Positions 14,218-21,858 of a DNA stretch of 28,713 nt are shown here, piece after piece. Source of the stretch: CAIPVR01 sp049316905. GTDB lineage: Bacteria; Actinomycetota; Acidimicrobiia; Acidimicrobiales; Microtrichaceae. The notes below the pieces were generated by a model that worked only from the letters and a program-made list of their open reading frames with translations, ran no database searches and was not told the origin of the DNA. The stretch lies in NCBI GenBank assembly GCA_049316905.1, contig JBMOJH010000040.1, positions 1-28,713 on the forward strand, written 5' to 3'. Position 1 is the first letter of the stretch. The number at the start of each line of letters is the position of its first letter. The position numbers were made by a program, and so were the translations under genes.

Positions 14218-16191
14218 TCAGTCGCGGGCGGCGAGGGCGAGCTCCGCGATCTCGCCCATGATCCGCGTGAGCTCGAAGTCCTTGGGAGTGAACACGGCGG
14301 CCACGCCCTCCTCCATCAGCTTCGGGCGGTCCTCCTCGGGGATGATCCCGCCGGCCACGACCGGCGCGGTGACGCCGGCCTCGCGGACGAGCCGCAGCAC
14401 CTCGGGGATCAGCTCCATGTGCGAGCCGGACAGGATCGACAGCCCGATCACGTCGACGTCCTCGTCGCGCGCGGCGGCCGCGATCTGCTCAGGGGTCAGG
14501 CGGATGCCCTGGTAGATGACCTCCATCCCGGCGTCGCGGGCGGCCACCGCCACCTGCTCGGCGCCGTTGGAGTGGCCGTCCAGGCCGGGCTTGGCCACGA
14601 GCACGCGGGGCGGGCCGCCCGGGGTCGCCCGCATGCGCTCGGCGAGCTCGCGCAGCCCCTCGGATGCGCCGGCGCCGGTGGCGGCGGCCACCCCGGTGGG
14701 CGCCCGGTACTCGCCGAAGACCTCCCGCAGCCGGTCGGCCCACTCGCCGGTGGTGCCGCCCACCCGGGCCAGCTCGATCGTGGCCGGCATGAGGTTCTCG
14801 TCCGTCCCGGCCACCCGGGCCAGTTCGTCCAGCGCCCGGTCCACGGCGGCCTGGTCACGGTCGGAGCGCCACGCCCGGACGTCCGCGATCATCTCCTCCT
14901 GCACGGCCGGGTCGACCTTGAGAATCGCGTCCTCTCCCGACAGCGGCGACTCGGCGGTCTCGGTGAAGGCGTTCACGCCGATCACCGTGAGGTCCCCGGT
15001 CTCGATGCGGCGCATCCGCTCCGTGTGCGACCGCACGAGACGGCCCTTCAGCTCGTCGATGGCCTCGAACGCCCCGCCGAGCTCGAGCACCTCGTCGAGC
15101 TCGGCCTGCGCGGCCTCCTCGAGGTCGGAGGTGAGCCGCTCCATCACGTGGCTGCCGTCGAACAGGTCGGGGTACTCCAGCAGGTCGGTCTCGTTGGCCA
15201 GCACCTGCTGGATGCGCAGCGACCACTGCTGGTCCCACGGGCGGGGGAGACCCAGGGCCTCGTTCCACGCCGGCAGCTGCAGGGACCGGGCCCGGGCGTC
15301 GCGCGAGAGCGTCACGCCGAGCGCCTCGAGGACGATGCGCTGCACGTTGTTCTCCGGCTGCGCCTCGGTGAGCCCGAGCGAGTTCACCTGGACGCCGTAG
15401 CGGAACCGCCGGGCCTTGGGATCGGTCACCCCGTAGCGCTCCTCGGTGAGGCGGTCCCACATGCGGGTGAACGCCCGCATCTTCGCGGTCTCCTCCACGA
15501 AGCGGATGCCGGCGTTCACGAAGAAGCTCACCGACGCCACCACCGCGGGCATCTTCTCGGGCGCCACCTGACCGGACTCGCGGACCGCGTCGAGCACGCC
15601 GATCGCGCAGGCGAGCGAGTAGGCGATCTCCTGGACCGGCGTCGCGCCCGCCTCCTGCAGGTGGTACGAGCACACGTTCATCGGGTTCCACTTGGGGATG
15701 TGCTCGTTGCAGAAGGCGAACATGTCGACGATCAGTCGCCGGCTGGGTCCGGGCGGGAAGATGTAGGTGCCCCGGCTCAGGTACTCCTTGACGATGTCGT
15801 TCTGCGTGGTGCCCCGGAGGGCGGTGGTGGGCACGTCCTGCTCGGTCGCGTTGGCCACGTAGAGCCCGAGCAGCCACGCGGCCGTGGCGTTGATCGTCAT
15901 CGAGGTGTTCATCCCGCCCGGCGGGATGCCGTCGAGCAGGGTGCGCATGTGACCGAGGTGCGCCACCGGCACGCCCACCTTGCCCACCTCGCCGCGGGCG
16001 AGCGGGTGATCGGGGTCGTAGCCGGTCTGGGTGGGCAGGTCGAAGGCGATCGAGAGCCCCGTCTGCCCCTTCGCCAGGTTCGTCCGGTAGAGCTCGTTGG
16101 ACGCCTTCGCCGTGGAGTGACCCGAGTAGGTCCTCATCAGCCAGGGGCGGTCACGTTCGGGGAGCCGGGCGGCGGACGGGTCGGCGGTCAT
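14218..16191 (-). CDS. meaA: B12-dependent acyl-CoA mutase, ethylmalonyl-CoA mutase (MeaA) type
   Basis: A 657-residue adenosylcobalamin-dependent mutase with the TIM-barrel substrate domain and C-terminal B12 domain in one chain. The start region RTYSGHSTAKASNELYRTNL and GLSIAFDLPTQTGYD are typical of MeaA/Ecm rather than of the longer methylmalonyl-CoA mutase large subunit. The cobalamin motif DGHSNG holds Asp538 and His540, the lower-axial cobalt ligand, and is followed by a GLSILSGSHMEL strand-loop and VVAGGIIPEED. Expected reaction: ethylmalonyl-CoA to methylsuccinyl-CoA in the ethylmalonyl-CoA pathway for C2 assimilation, although related actinobacterial enzymes rearrange other acyl-CoAs. 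No crotonyl-CoA carboxylase/reductase is in the window. ATG 16191 is preceded by GGCGGAG and GAGAAT. A structured RNA with its own terminator ends about 75 bases upstream. Confidence 0.9.
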   Translation of the reverse strand: MTADPSAARLPERDRPWLMRTYSGHSTAKASNELYRTNLAKGQTGLSIAFDLPTQTGYDPDHPLARGEVGKVGVPVAHLGHMRTLLDGIPPGGMNTSMTINATAAWLLGLYVANATEQDVPTTALRGTTQNDIVKEYLSRGTYIFPPGPSRRLIVDMFAFCNEHIPKWNPMNVCSYHLQEAGATPVQEIAYSLACAIGVLDAVRESGQVAPEKMPAVVASVSFFVNAGIRFVEETAKMRAFTRMWDRLTEERYGVTDPKARRFRYGVQVNSLGLTEAQPENNVQRIVLEALGVTLSRDARARSLQLPAWNEALGLPRPWDQQWSLRIQQVLANETDLLEYPDLFDGSHVMERLTSDLEEAAQAELDEVLELGGAFEAIDELKGRLVRSHTERMRRIETGDLTVIGVNAFTETAESPLSGEDAILKVDPAVQEEMIADVRAWRSDRDQAAVDRALDELARVAGTDENLMPATIELARVGGTTGEWADRLREVFGEYRAPTGVAAATGAGASEGLRELAERMRATPGGPPRVLVAKPGLDGHSNGAEQVAVAARDAGMEVIYQGIRLTPEQIAAAARDEDVDVIGLSILSGSHMELIPEVLRLVREAGVTAPVVAGGIIPEEDRPKLMEEGVAAVFTPKDFELTRIMGEIAELALAARD

Positions 16192-16264
16192 CGGGCCATT
16201 CTCCGCCGGTCACCGCCCGACTGTCATGTCCGGACCGGCGTGGCGCCGGTGGGCGGTGCCGGGC

Positions 16265-16445
16265 CGAAAACCTGAACGACCGAGCCGTGAGGCTCGGTCG
16301 TGTGGTTCACAGCCGACGGGGCGGACCGAGGGCCACAAGGCGCCAGCACTGGAAAGCGCTGGTGGCGATGCGTTTGGAGGGAGATTGCAGTGTCCCTCGG
16401 TCCATTGCCCCGGCTGTGTTGTCAGTGGGGGCGATAACCACTGAC
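16265..16445 (-). ncRNA. Putative structured non-coding RNA, about 180 nt
   Basis: This region lies in the only gene-free stretch above 300 bases (16192-16589). On the minus strand a promoter (-35 at 16480-16475, -10 at 16457-16452) predicts +1 at G16445. The RNA would begin with an 8-bp hairpin, GTCAGTGG/CCACTGAC (16445-16421, 9-base loop). A long helix follows, built from three perfect segments: CACAGCC (16418-16412) with GGCTGTG (16314-16308), GGGGC (16411-16407) with GCCCC (16322-16318), and GGACCGAGGG (16403-16394) with CCCTCGGTCC (16332-16323). It encloses 61 bases containing a CCAGCGC/GTGCTGG hairpin. The RNA ends in a 10-bp terminator hairpin and TTTT. An alternative closure pairs GTGGTT (16441-16436) with AACCAC (16307-16302). 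I do not recognise the family. It could be a trans-acting sRNA (size near 6S RNA) or an attenuating leader of the mutase gene. Confidence 0.6.
16277..16300 (-). terminator. Intrinsic-terminator-like hairpin
   Basis: A perfect 10-bp stem, CGACCGAGCC/GGCTCGGTCG, with a 4-base loop. On the minus strand it is followed by TTCAGG and then TTTT (16270-16267), the nearest thing to a U-tract in the window. It would end the putative ncRNA, and it sits 86 bases before the mutase start codon, so it could also act as an attenuator. Confidence 0.6.
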
Positions 16446-16451
16446 GGATCT

Positions 16452-16480
16452 AGTATCGGCACACCGAGTGGGGTCTTGAA
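16452..16480 (-). promoter_or_regulatory. Promoter of the putative ncRNA
   Basis: Read on the minus strand, TTCAAG (-35) and GATACT (-10) are separated by exactly 17 bases. Just upstream the sequence becomes locally A/T-rich (AAAATAGCGGAATTTTGTG, about 16510-16492), in sharp contrast to the surroundings and like an UP element. Predicted +1 is G16445, the first paired base of the 5' hairpin. Confidence 0.5.
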
Positions 16481-16575
16481 CAGTTTCTCCGCACAAAATT
16501 CCGCTATTTTCTGAGAGGTTTCACTGCCTGTGGTGCTGGATCGAAAAGCTGTGGTGATCCCGCCACGCTCTGTGG

Positions 16576-16581
16576 TATAGA
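16576..16581 (+). promoter_or_regulatory. -10-like box before the small membrane protein
   Basis: TATAGA is 8 bases before ATG 16590, with no ribosome-binding site, consistent with a leaderless transcript. The final base departs from the TANNNT pattern seen at other genes here. Confidence 0.4.
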
Positions 16582-16589
16582 GCCCCGGC

Positions 16590-16838
16590 ATGCTGGCGTC
16601 GATCGCTGCATCGTCCCCGTTGGTGCTCGCCGCCGAGGGCGACGGACAGCTGTTCCTCGGACCCAACTTCTTCCCGTTGATGATCCTGGCCTTCGGTGCC
16701 GCCATGGTGGTCGGCAACGTCCTGGCACTGGTGCGGCCCCCGAAGGAGGGCGGCGAGCGGCCGTCGGTCGCCCGGGTCGGCGTGCTCATCCTGATCGGCG
16801 TGGTCGCGGCGGGGTGGGGGATCGCCAGCCTCGTCTGA
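16590..16838 (+). CDS. Small two-helix membrane protein, function unknown
   Basis: An 82-residue protein that I do not recognise as a named family. Two hydrophobic helices are visible at about 27-47 (LMILAFGAAMVVGNVLALV) and 62-80 (VGVLILIGVVAAGWGIASL). They are joined by a short charged loop with Pro, Lys and Glu (RPPKEGGERPSVAR). The N-terminal 20 residues are mildly hydrophobic (MLASIAASSPLVLAAEG) and might be a cleaved signal sequence ending near AAEG. Coding reality is supported by high third-position GC, the good -10 box at correct spacing and the sensible membrane pattern. The LivG gene follows 48 bases after its stop but has its own promoter box, so a functional link is uncertain. Confidence 0.7.
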   Translation: MLASIAASSPLVLAAEGDGQLFLGPNFFPLMILAFGAAMVVGNVLALVRPPKEGGERPSVARVGVLILIGVVAAGWGIASLV

Positions 16839-16873
16839 ACCGCGTGGGGCGGCCGCCGCAACGGGCCGCTCGC

Positions 16874-16879
16874 TAGGGT
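16874..16879 (+). promoter_or_regulatory. -10 box, leaderless promoter for livG-livF
   Basis: TAGGGT lies 7 bases before GTG 16887. Because the box lies between them, the earlier in-frame GTG at 16878 is less likely to be the start. This suggests the ATPase pair has its own promoter. Confidence 0.5.
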
Positions 16880-16886
16880 GCCCGGC

Positions 16887-17683
16887 GTGAGCGCGGCCGA
16901 GCCGAGTGATGCCGGGGCCGGCCTCCGGGCGGAGGGGATCTCGGTCACCCACGGCGGCGTCCTCGCGGTGGCCGACGTGGACCTCGCCGTGCGGCCCGGA
17001 GAGCTGGTGGGCCTGATCGGTCCGAACGGCGCGGGCAAGACCACCACCATCGACGCCCTCTCGGGGTTCGTCCCCCACCGCGGTCGCGTGCTGCTCGACG
17101 GCGACGACCTCACGGGCCTGCCGCCCCACCGTCGGGCCCGGGCGGGGGTGGTGCGCACCTGGCAGTCGGTGGAGCTGTTCGAGGACCTGACCGTTCGGGA
17201 GCACTGCGAGGTGGCCGCCGTGGCCTCGGGCCCGCTGGGACTGCTCGCGGACCTCGTGCGCCCGCGGCGGCGCCGCGACGACTCGGCGGTGGACGCCGCC
17301 CTCGAGGCGCTCGAGCTCACCGACGTGGCCGACCGCGACCCCTCCACGCTCTCCCACGGGCTCCAGAAGCTGGTCGGTGTGGCCCGGGCCCTGTCGTCCG
17401 GCCCCCGCGTCCTGCTGCTCGACGAGCCGGCCGCCGGGCTCGACACCTCCGAGAGCGAGGAGTTCGGCCGTCGCCTCCGCTCCCTGGTCGACGGCGGCGG
17501 TCCCGGCGTGCTGCTGGTGGACCACGACACGCGTCTGGTGCTCGGCACGTGCGACCGCGTGGCGGTGCTCGACCTGGGTTCCGTGATTGCGTCCGGACCC
17601 CCGGACGCGGTGCGTGACGACCCCCGGGTGGTCCAGGCGTACCTGGGGGTCGGCTCCACCGGCCGAGGGTCCGAGGGCGACGA

Positions 17684-17687
<4 letters not shown>
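16887..17687 (+). CDS. livG: Liv-type ABC transporter ATP-binding protein (LivG-like)
   Basis: A 266-residue ABC ATPase of the branched-chain amino acid importer class. Walker A is GPNGAGKT (45-52), the Q-loop Gln93 is in TWQSVELF, the signature is LSHGLQKL (155-162, His in place of the second residue's usual Gly/Tyr), Walker B is VLLLDEPAAGLD with Glu180, and the switch His213 is in VDHD. The LivG-specific insertion after the Q-loop is partly present (PLGLLADLVRPRRRRDD). Start GTG 16887 is set by the -10 box and homology. The stop overlaps the LivF start by four bases (GTGA). Its permease partner is not adjacent; the fused LivHM at 1.2-3.2 kb is the only candidate in view, and that pairing is inference. 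Confidence 0.93.
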
Positions 17688-18388
<701 letters not shown>

Positions 18389-18444
18389 GTCAGCGGGTTC
18401 CCTCCGAGGTGCTGACGGGCGGTCGCGGTCGTGCTCAGCCGCCC
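18389..18444. terminator. Hairpins between convergent livF and TAP-like gene
   Basis: GTCAGC/GCTGAC (18389-18416), starting directly at the livF stop, and GGGCGG/CCGCCC (18417-18444) are 6-bp stems with 16-base loops. The second reaches into the convergent gene's stop codon. They are possible bidirectional terminators but weak. Confidence 0.3.
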
Positions 18445-20195
18445 GCGGTGGCGCACTTCAGCGTCTGCGCCGCAGCGAGCTTGGTGATCTCCTCCTGGTC
18501 GGAACGGAGGATCAGCTCGTTGAAACGGGCCTCGCCCACCTGGGCGATCATCCCGTCGACGATGCAGTTCGCCACCTTCTCCGGGACGCCGCCCTTCGTG
18601 AGTTCGTCCACGACCGTCTGGCGGACACCGCCGAACTGGTCCCCGGGCGTTTCGGTGGTCGGACAGCGCGTGCCGTCGGCCGGGAGCGTGAGGTTCACCA
18701 GGTAGTTCACCACTGCGTCCTGGATGCAGGGACCCCCGCTCAGGAACGCCGTGTGCCCGTCGCCCTCGTAGGTGAGGAGTCGGCCGCCGGCGAGGGCCGC
18801 GGCCATCTGCTGGGCCCACTCGTAGGGCGTGGCCGGGTCGCCGACGGTGCCGACCACGAGCACCGGTGGGGCGCCCGCCCCGGTGGGCACCGGCGTGGGA
18901 TTGGCCGCCGTGGGCCAGGCGGAGCAGGTGTCGAGGCCGGTGCCGAGCAGCGGGCCGTAGCGGGGGGCGGCCGCGATGATCCGGGCCTCGGCCTCACGGG
19001 CCTGCGCCGCGGTCGGGCGGTCGCGCTGGTCCGCGCAGTTGACCATCACCTGCGCGTCCGAGGAGTTGTCGTAGGTGCCGTCGGGCTGGCGACCGGTCTG
19101 GCGGTCCACCAGCGACAGGAGGGTGTCGGCGCCACCGTCGCGGAGGTTCTTGATCGCGTCGGCGGTGGCGCTCCAGGTGGACGACTCGTAGAGCGCGGTC
19201 CCGAGGCCGAAGTCGAACAGGTCCGGGCCGAGCGTGCGCGAGCCGCCCGGTCCGTCGACCGTGATCGGGTCCGACTCGAGCGAGGCGCGGGCCGCGTCGA
19301 TCGCGCCCCGGGCGTCGGGCGCCAGCGCACACGTGGTGCTCGCGTTGCAGGCGTCGACGAACTTGCCGAGCACCCGCTCGAAGCCGGTCGCCTGCACGAG
19401 CGCCTCCTGCTCGGCGGAGGAGTCCGGCGCCACCGACCCGTCGAGCACGAGCGCCCGTGACCGGGTGGGGAAGAGGGTGGCGTAGGTGGCGCCGATGGCC
19501 GTGCCGTAGGAGAAGCCCATGTAGGTGAGCTGCTCGTCGCCGACCGCCGCGCGGATCCGGTCCAGGTCCGCCGCCACGTCCGCGGTGCTCATGTGGTTGA
19601 TCAGCTGCGGGTTGTTCTTCTCGCAGGCCGCCTGCAGCTGCGCAGCGTCCTTCTCGAGCCGGGCCCGCTCGGCGTCGGTGTCGGGACTGAGGTCGCCCTC
19701 GAGCTGCGCGTCCTTCTGCTCGTCGTTGAGGCAGCGGACCGGGTCGCTCTCGCCCACTCCGCGGGGGTCCCAGCTCACCAGGTCGAAGCGGTCCGTGAGG
19801 GAGGACGGGAAGGCGCTCGACGCGCCGGCCAGGAACTCGAGGCCCGAGCCGCCGGGACCGCCGGGGTTCATCACGAGCGACCCGATGCGCTCCTGGGGGG
19901 AACCGGTGGAGGGCTTGCGGGCGAGGGCCAGCTCGACGGTGGGACCCTCCGGCTTCGCCGGGTCGACCGGCACCTTCAGCCGGGCGCATTCGAGCCCGGC
20001 CATCTCGGTCGTCTTCCCGGTGCAGCGACCCCAGTCGAGCGATCCGGTGCCCGACGGGGAACCCGACGCCGCACCGGTGGTGCTGGACGGGCGCTGGTTG
20101 GAGGCCTTCTCGGACCCCACACCGCCCGACGACGAGCACGACATCGAGACGAGCGCCACGGACAGGGTCAGGGCCACCAGGGCGGAACGTCTCAC
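18435..20195 (-). CDS. Secreted TAP-like alpha/beta hydrolase (tripeptidyl aminopeptidase family)
   Basis: A 586-residue exported hydrolase like the actinobacterial tripeptidyl aminopeptidases and SlpD/E proteins. The N-terminus (RRSALVALTLSVALVSMSC) is a signal peptide with a non-ideal lipobox before Cys20 and a Ser/Gly spacer. The oxyanion motif is NPGGPGGSG (110-118), the nucleophile Ser229 in GFSYGT, the acid Asp453 in VGDPATPY and the base His481 in GDGHTAF; the last two lie in the TAP-like C-terminal domain. About 65 residues after ADGTRCPT (520-586) form an extra Glu-rich tail. The start GTG 20195 is supported by a TACCGT box 8 bases upstream; the frame to 20270 adds only a basic Arg/Pro stretch. 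Peptide versus ester substrate is undecided. Confidence 0.9.
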   Translation of the reverse strand: MRRSALVALTLSVALVSMSCSSSGGVGSEKASNQRPSSTTGAASGSPSGTGSLDWGRCTGKTTEMAGLECARLKVPVDPAKPEGPTVELALARKPSTGSPQERIGSLVMNPGGPGGSGLEFLAGASSAFPSSLTDRFDLVSWDPRGVGESDPVRCLNDEQKDAQLEGDLSPDTDAERARLEKDAAQLQAACEKNNPQLINHMSTADVAADLDRIRAAVGDEQLTYMGFSYGTAIGATYATLFPTRSRALVLDGSVAPDSSAEQEALVQATGFERVLGKFVDACNASTTCALAPDARGAIDAARASLESDPITVDGPGGSRTLGPDLFDFGLGTALYESSTWSATADAIKNLRDGGADTLLSLVDRQTGRQPDGTYDNSSDAQVMVNCADQRDRPTAAQAREAEARIIAAAPRYGPLLGTGLDTCSAWPTAANPTPVPTGAGAPPVLVVGTVGDPATPYEWAQQMAAALAGGRLLTYEGDGHTAFLSGGPCIQDAVVNYLVNLTLPADGTRCPTTETPGDQFGGVRQTVVDELTKGGVPEKVANCIVDGMIAQVGEARFNELILRSDQEEITKLAAAQTLKCATAGG

Positions 20196-20203
20196 GGGCG
20201 GCC

Positions 20204-20209
20204 ACGGTA
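20204..20209 (-). promoter_or_regulatory. -10 box, leaderless promoter for the TAP-like hydrolase
   Basis: On the minus strand TACCGT lies 8 bases before GTG 20195, and no ribosome-binding site is present. Confidence 0.42.
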
Positions 20210-20324
20210 GCGAGGCGGCCGCCGGGACCGGACCCGCCGACCGCCGCCGGCGGAGGGGCCTCTCAGCCATATGGCCGACCGGGTGGCGTTGTCGGCGCGG
20301 GTCCGGTGCGGTTGGCCGTGCGGC

Positions 20325-20804
20325 TCAGAACTCGATGCGGCAGGTGACGCCGGCGTCGAACACCTGCGTCACCCGGCCGAGGCCCAGCCAGCTCGCGCAG
20401 CACACCCCGAGTTCGAACAGCTCCCGGTCCGTGAACTCGGCGCGGGCCCGGGCCCAGAAGTCGGCGTCCATCGAGAGGTGGTCGGTGGCGAAGAGCTCGG
20501 CGAACTCCGCGGCCACCCGCTCGCGGTCGGAGAGCGTGGTGAGCGAGCGCCAGTCGGCCATCCCGAGGTACTCCTCCTCGGTGAGGCGGTCCGGGTCCGA
20601 CGTGGTGCGGGTGTCGAGGCAGACCGCGCACTCGTTGGCGCCCGCGATCCGCATCCGGGCGACCTCCCGCACGCGGGTGGGGAGGGAGGTCTCGCCGTAG
20701 ACGGCCCCGCTGAACGCGGCCGCCGCGCCACCCATCGACGGCGAGAGCGAGTAGAGACGGATCAGTTCGTCGTCGTCGCCATCGGGAAGGTCCACGCGGG
20801 CCAT
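20325..20804 (-). CDS. AhpD-like/carboxymuconolactone decarboxylase-family protein
   Basis: A 159-residue all-helical protein of the AhpD-like fold. RVREVARMRIAGANECAVCLDTRT is the family's core helix with the CxxC pair Cys59/Cys62. In AhpD-type peroxidases a His follows the second Cys at +4, but here that position is Arg66, so full alkylhydroperoxidase chemistry is doubtful. Thiol-disulfide exchange remains possible. The C-terminal ELFELGVCCASWLGLGRV carries two further cysteines. ATG 20804 has a strong ribosome-binding site, GAGGGGGA, five bases upstream, unlike the leaderless neighbours. It is divergent from the asparaginase gene, with about 70 bases between the starts, and lies 129 bases upstream of the TAP-like gene. 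The substrate is unknown. Confidence 0.86.
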   Translation of the reverse strand: MARVDLPDGDDDELIRLYSLSPSMGGAAAAFSGAVYGETSLPTRVREVARMRIAGANECAVCLDTRTTSDPDRLTEEEYLGMADWRSLTTLSDRERVAAEFAELFATDHLSMDADFWARARAEFTDRELFELGVCCASWLGLGRVTQVFDAGVTCRIEF

Positions 20805-20860
20805 GTCGTCCCCCTCGTGCCACCCCGCCCGGGGTGGTCCGGCGCGAGGTTACCGGCCCG

Positions 20861-20866
20861 TACGAT
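20861..20866 (+). promoter_or_regulatory. -10 box, leaderless promoter for asparaginase-thioesterase
   Basis: TACGAT is 8 bases before ATG 20875. This supports ATG 20875 over the upstream in-frame start at 20803, which would cross the divergent promoter region. Confidence 0.48.
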
Positions 20867-20874
20867 CGGCTCCC

Positions 20875-21858
20875 ATGTCGGTCACCCTCATCGCCACCGG
20901 CGGCACGATCGCCTCGACCCGGGGCGACGACGGCATGGTCACCACCACGCTCGCCGCGGCCGAGCTCCTCTCGCTGGCCGGGGTGGACGACCTCGAGGTG
21001 GAGCTCGTCGACCTGTCGGTGCCGGGCAGCTGGAACCTCACCACCGAGCTCGTGGCCGCCGTCGCCGGGGAGGTGCGCGCCGCGCTCGGGCGCGGCTCGC
21101 GCGGGGTGGTCGTCACCCACGGCACCGATGTCCTGGAGGAGACCGCCTGGGCCTGCGAGCTGCTCGTCGGCGACGCGGCGGACCGCGGGGCGGTCGTCCT
21201 CACCTGCGCGATGCGCCACGCCTCCGAGTTCGGCGGCGACGGGCCGCGCAACCTGACCGACGCGCTCACGGTGGCGGCCGACCCCGTGGCCGCGGGCCGC
21301 GGCGCGCTGGTGTGCGCGAACGGCGAGCTGCACCACGCCCGCTGGGTCACCAAGACCCACGCGACGGCGCTCAGCACGTTCGCGTCGCCCGGTCGCGGCC
21401 CGGTGGGGGAGGTGGGGGAGCGTGGGGTCCGGATCGTGGCGCCGTCCCCGCCCCGCCCTCCCGCGGTGGGGACCCGCCTCGAGGCCGCCGTTCCGGTGGT
21501 GGTGTCGCACTGGGACGCGGATCCCGACCTCCTGGACTGGCACCTGTCGCGCGGCGCCCGTGGCGTGGTGCTGCAGGGCGGTGGGGCCGGGAACGTCAAC
21601 GGCAACCTGGTGGAGGGGGTCGCCCGGGCGATCGCGGCAGGGGTGCCCGTGGTGGGCACCACGCGGTGCCAGATGGGCGAGGTCACACCGATCTACGGCG
21701 GCCTCGGCGGGTTCGCCTCGCTCCACGCGATGGGGGTCATCCCGTCCCACGGCCTGTCGGCCGGCAAGGCGCGGCTGGCGCTCGGCGCCGCGCTCGCGGT
21801 GGACCCGGCACCCGACGGAGTCCGCGCGTGGTTCGACCGGCTGGCGCTCGCTCCGTGA
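20875..21858 (+). CDS. L-asparaginase (asparaginase/glutaminase family)
   Basis: A 327-residue bacterial-type asparaginase hydrolysing asparagine (or related amides) to aspartate and ammonia. The first active-site motif is ATGGTIAST with nucleophile Thr11. The second is VVVTHGTDVLEETA with Thr84/Asp85, and Lys160 lies in VTKTHATAL, completing the catalytic set. There is no signal peptide, so a cytoplasmic type I enzyme is likely. The C-terminal domain shows GVVLQGGGAGNVNGNL and the helix-rich end GLSAGKARLALGAAL. The stop overlaps the thioesterase start (GTGA), forming a two-gene operon. Whether asparagine is the physiological substrate is not shown by sequence alone. Confidence 0.93.
   Translation: MSVTLIATGGTIASTRGDDGMVTTTLAAAELLSLAGVDDLEVELVDLSVPGSWNLTTELVAAVAGEVRAALGRGSRGVVVTHGTDVLEETAWACELLVGDAADRGAVVLTCAMRHASEFGGDGPRNLTDALTVAADPVAAGRGALVCANGELHHARWVTKTHATALSTFASPGRGPVGEVGERGVRIVAPSPPRPPAVGTRLEAAVPVVVSHWDADPDLLDWHLSRGARGVVLQGGGAGNVNGNLVEGVARAIAAGVPVVGTTRCQMGEVTPIYGGLGGFASLHAMGVIPSHGLSAGKARLALGAALAVDPAPDGVRAWFDRLALAP

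Noticed and set aside
13681..16275. Long 864-residue plus-strand ORF opposite the mutase and aldolase
   Set aside because: It is the antisense shadow of two well-recognised enzymes in GC-rich DNA; its His/Arg/Gly/Leu-rich composition is typical of such frames.
16301..16445. 6S, 6C, SRP or RNase P RNA identity for the structured RNA
   Set aside because: The size is close to 6S RNA, but there is a 5' hairpin rather than a single end-to-end rod with a central bubble. There are no paired six-C loops, no GGAAGCAG-type SRP loop and no RNase P core. The RNA is kept as unassigned.
16226..16514. Short plus-strand ORFs across the gene-free region
   Set aside because: They read through the paired RNA segments and terminator, have low-quality composition unlike the neighbouring genes, and no start signals. 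They are more likely chance frames.
16261..16560. Cobalamin riboswitch ahead of the B12-dependent mutase
   Set aside because: The minus-strand sequence contains GACACTGC and purine-rich patches, but I could not place the B12-box core or the conserved GGGAA and ACCTGCC-type elements. The fold is a long rod, not the riboswitch junction.
18435..20195. Beta-lactamase or carboxylesterase identity for the TAP-like hydrolase
   Set aside because: The NPGGPGGSG and GFSYGT motifs and C-terminal Asp/His placement fit the tripeptidyl aminopeptidase-like family better than beta-lactamases or carboxylesterases.
20196..20324. A gene in the gap between the TAP-like hydrolase and the AhpD-like gene
   Set aside because: The 129 bases hold only an Arg/Pro-rich frame continuous with the hydrolase, and a leaderless -10 box for that gene.
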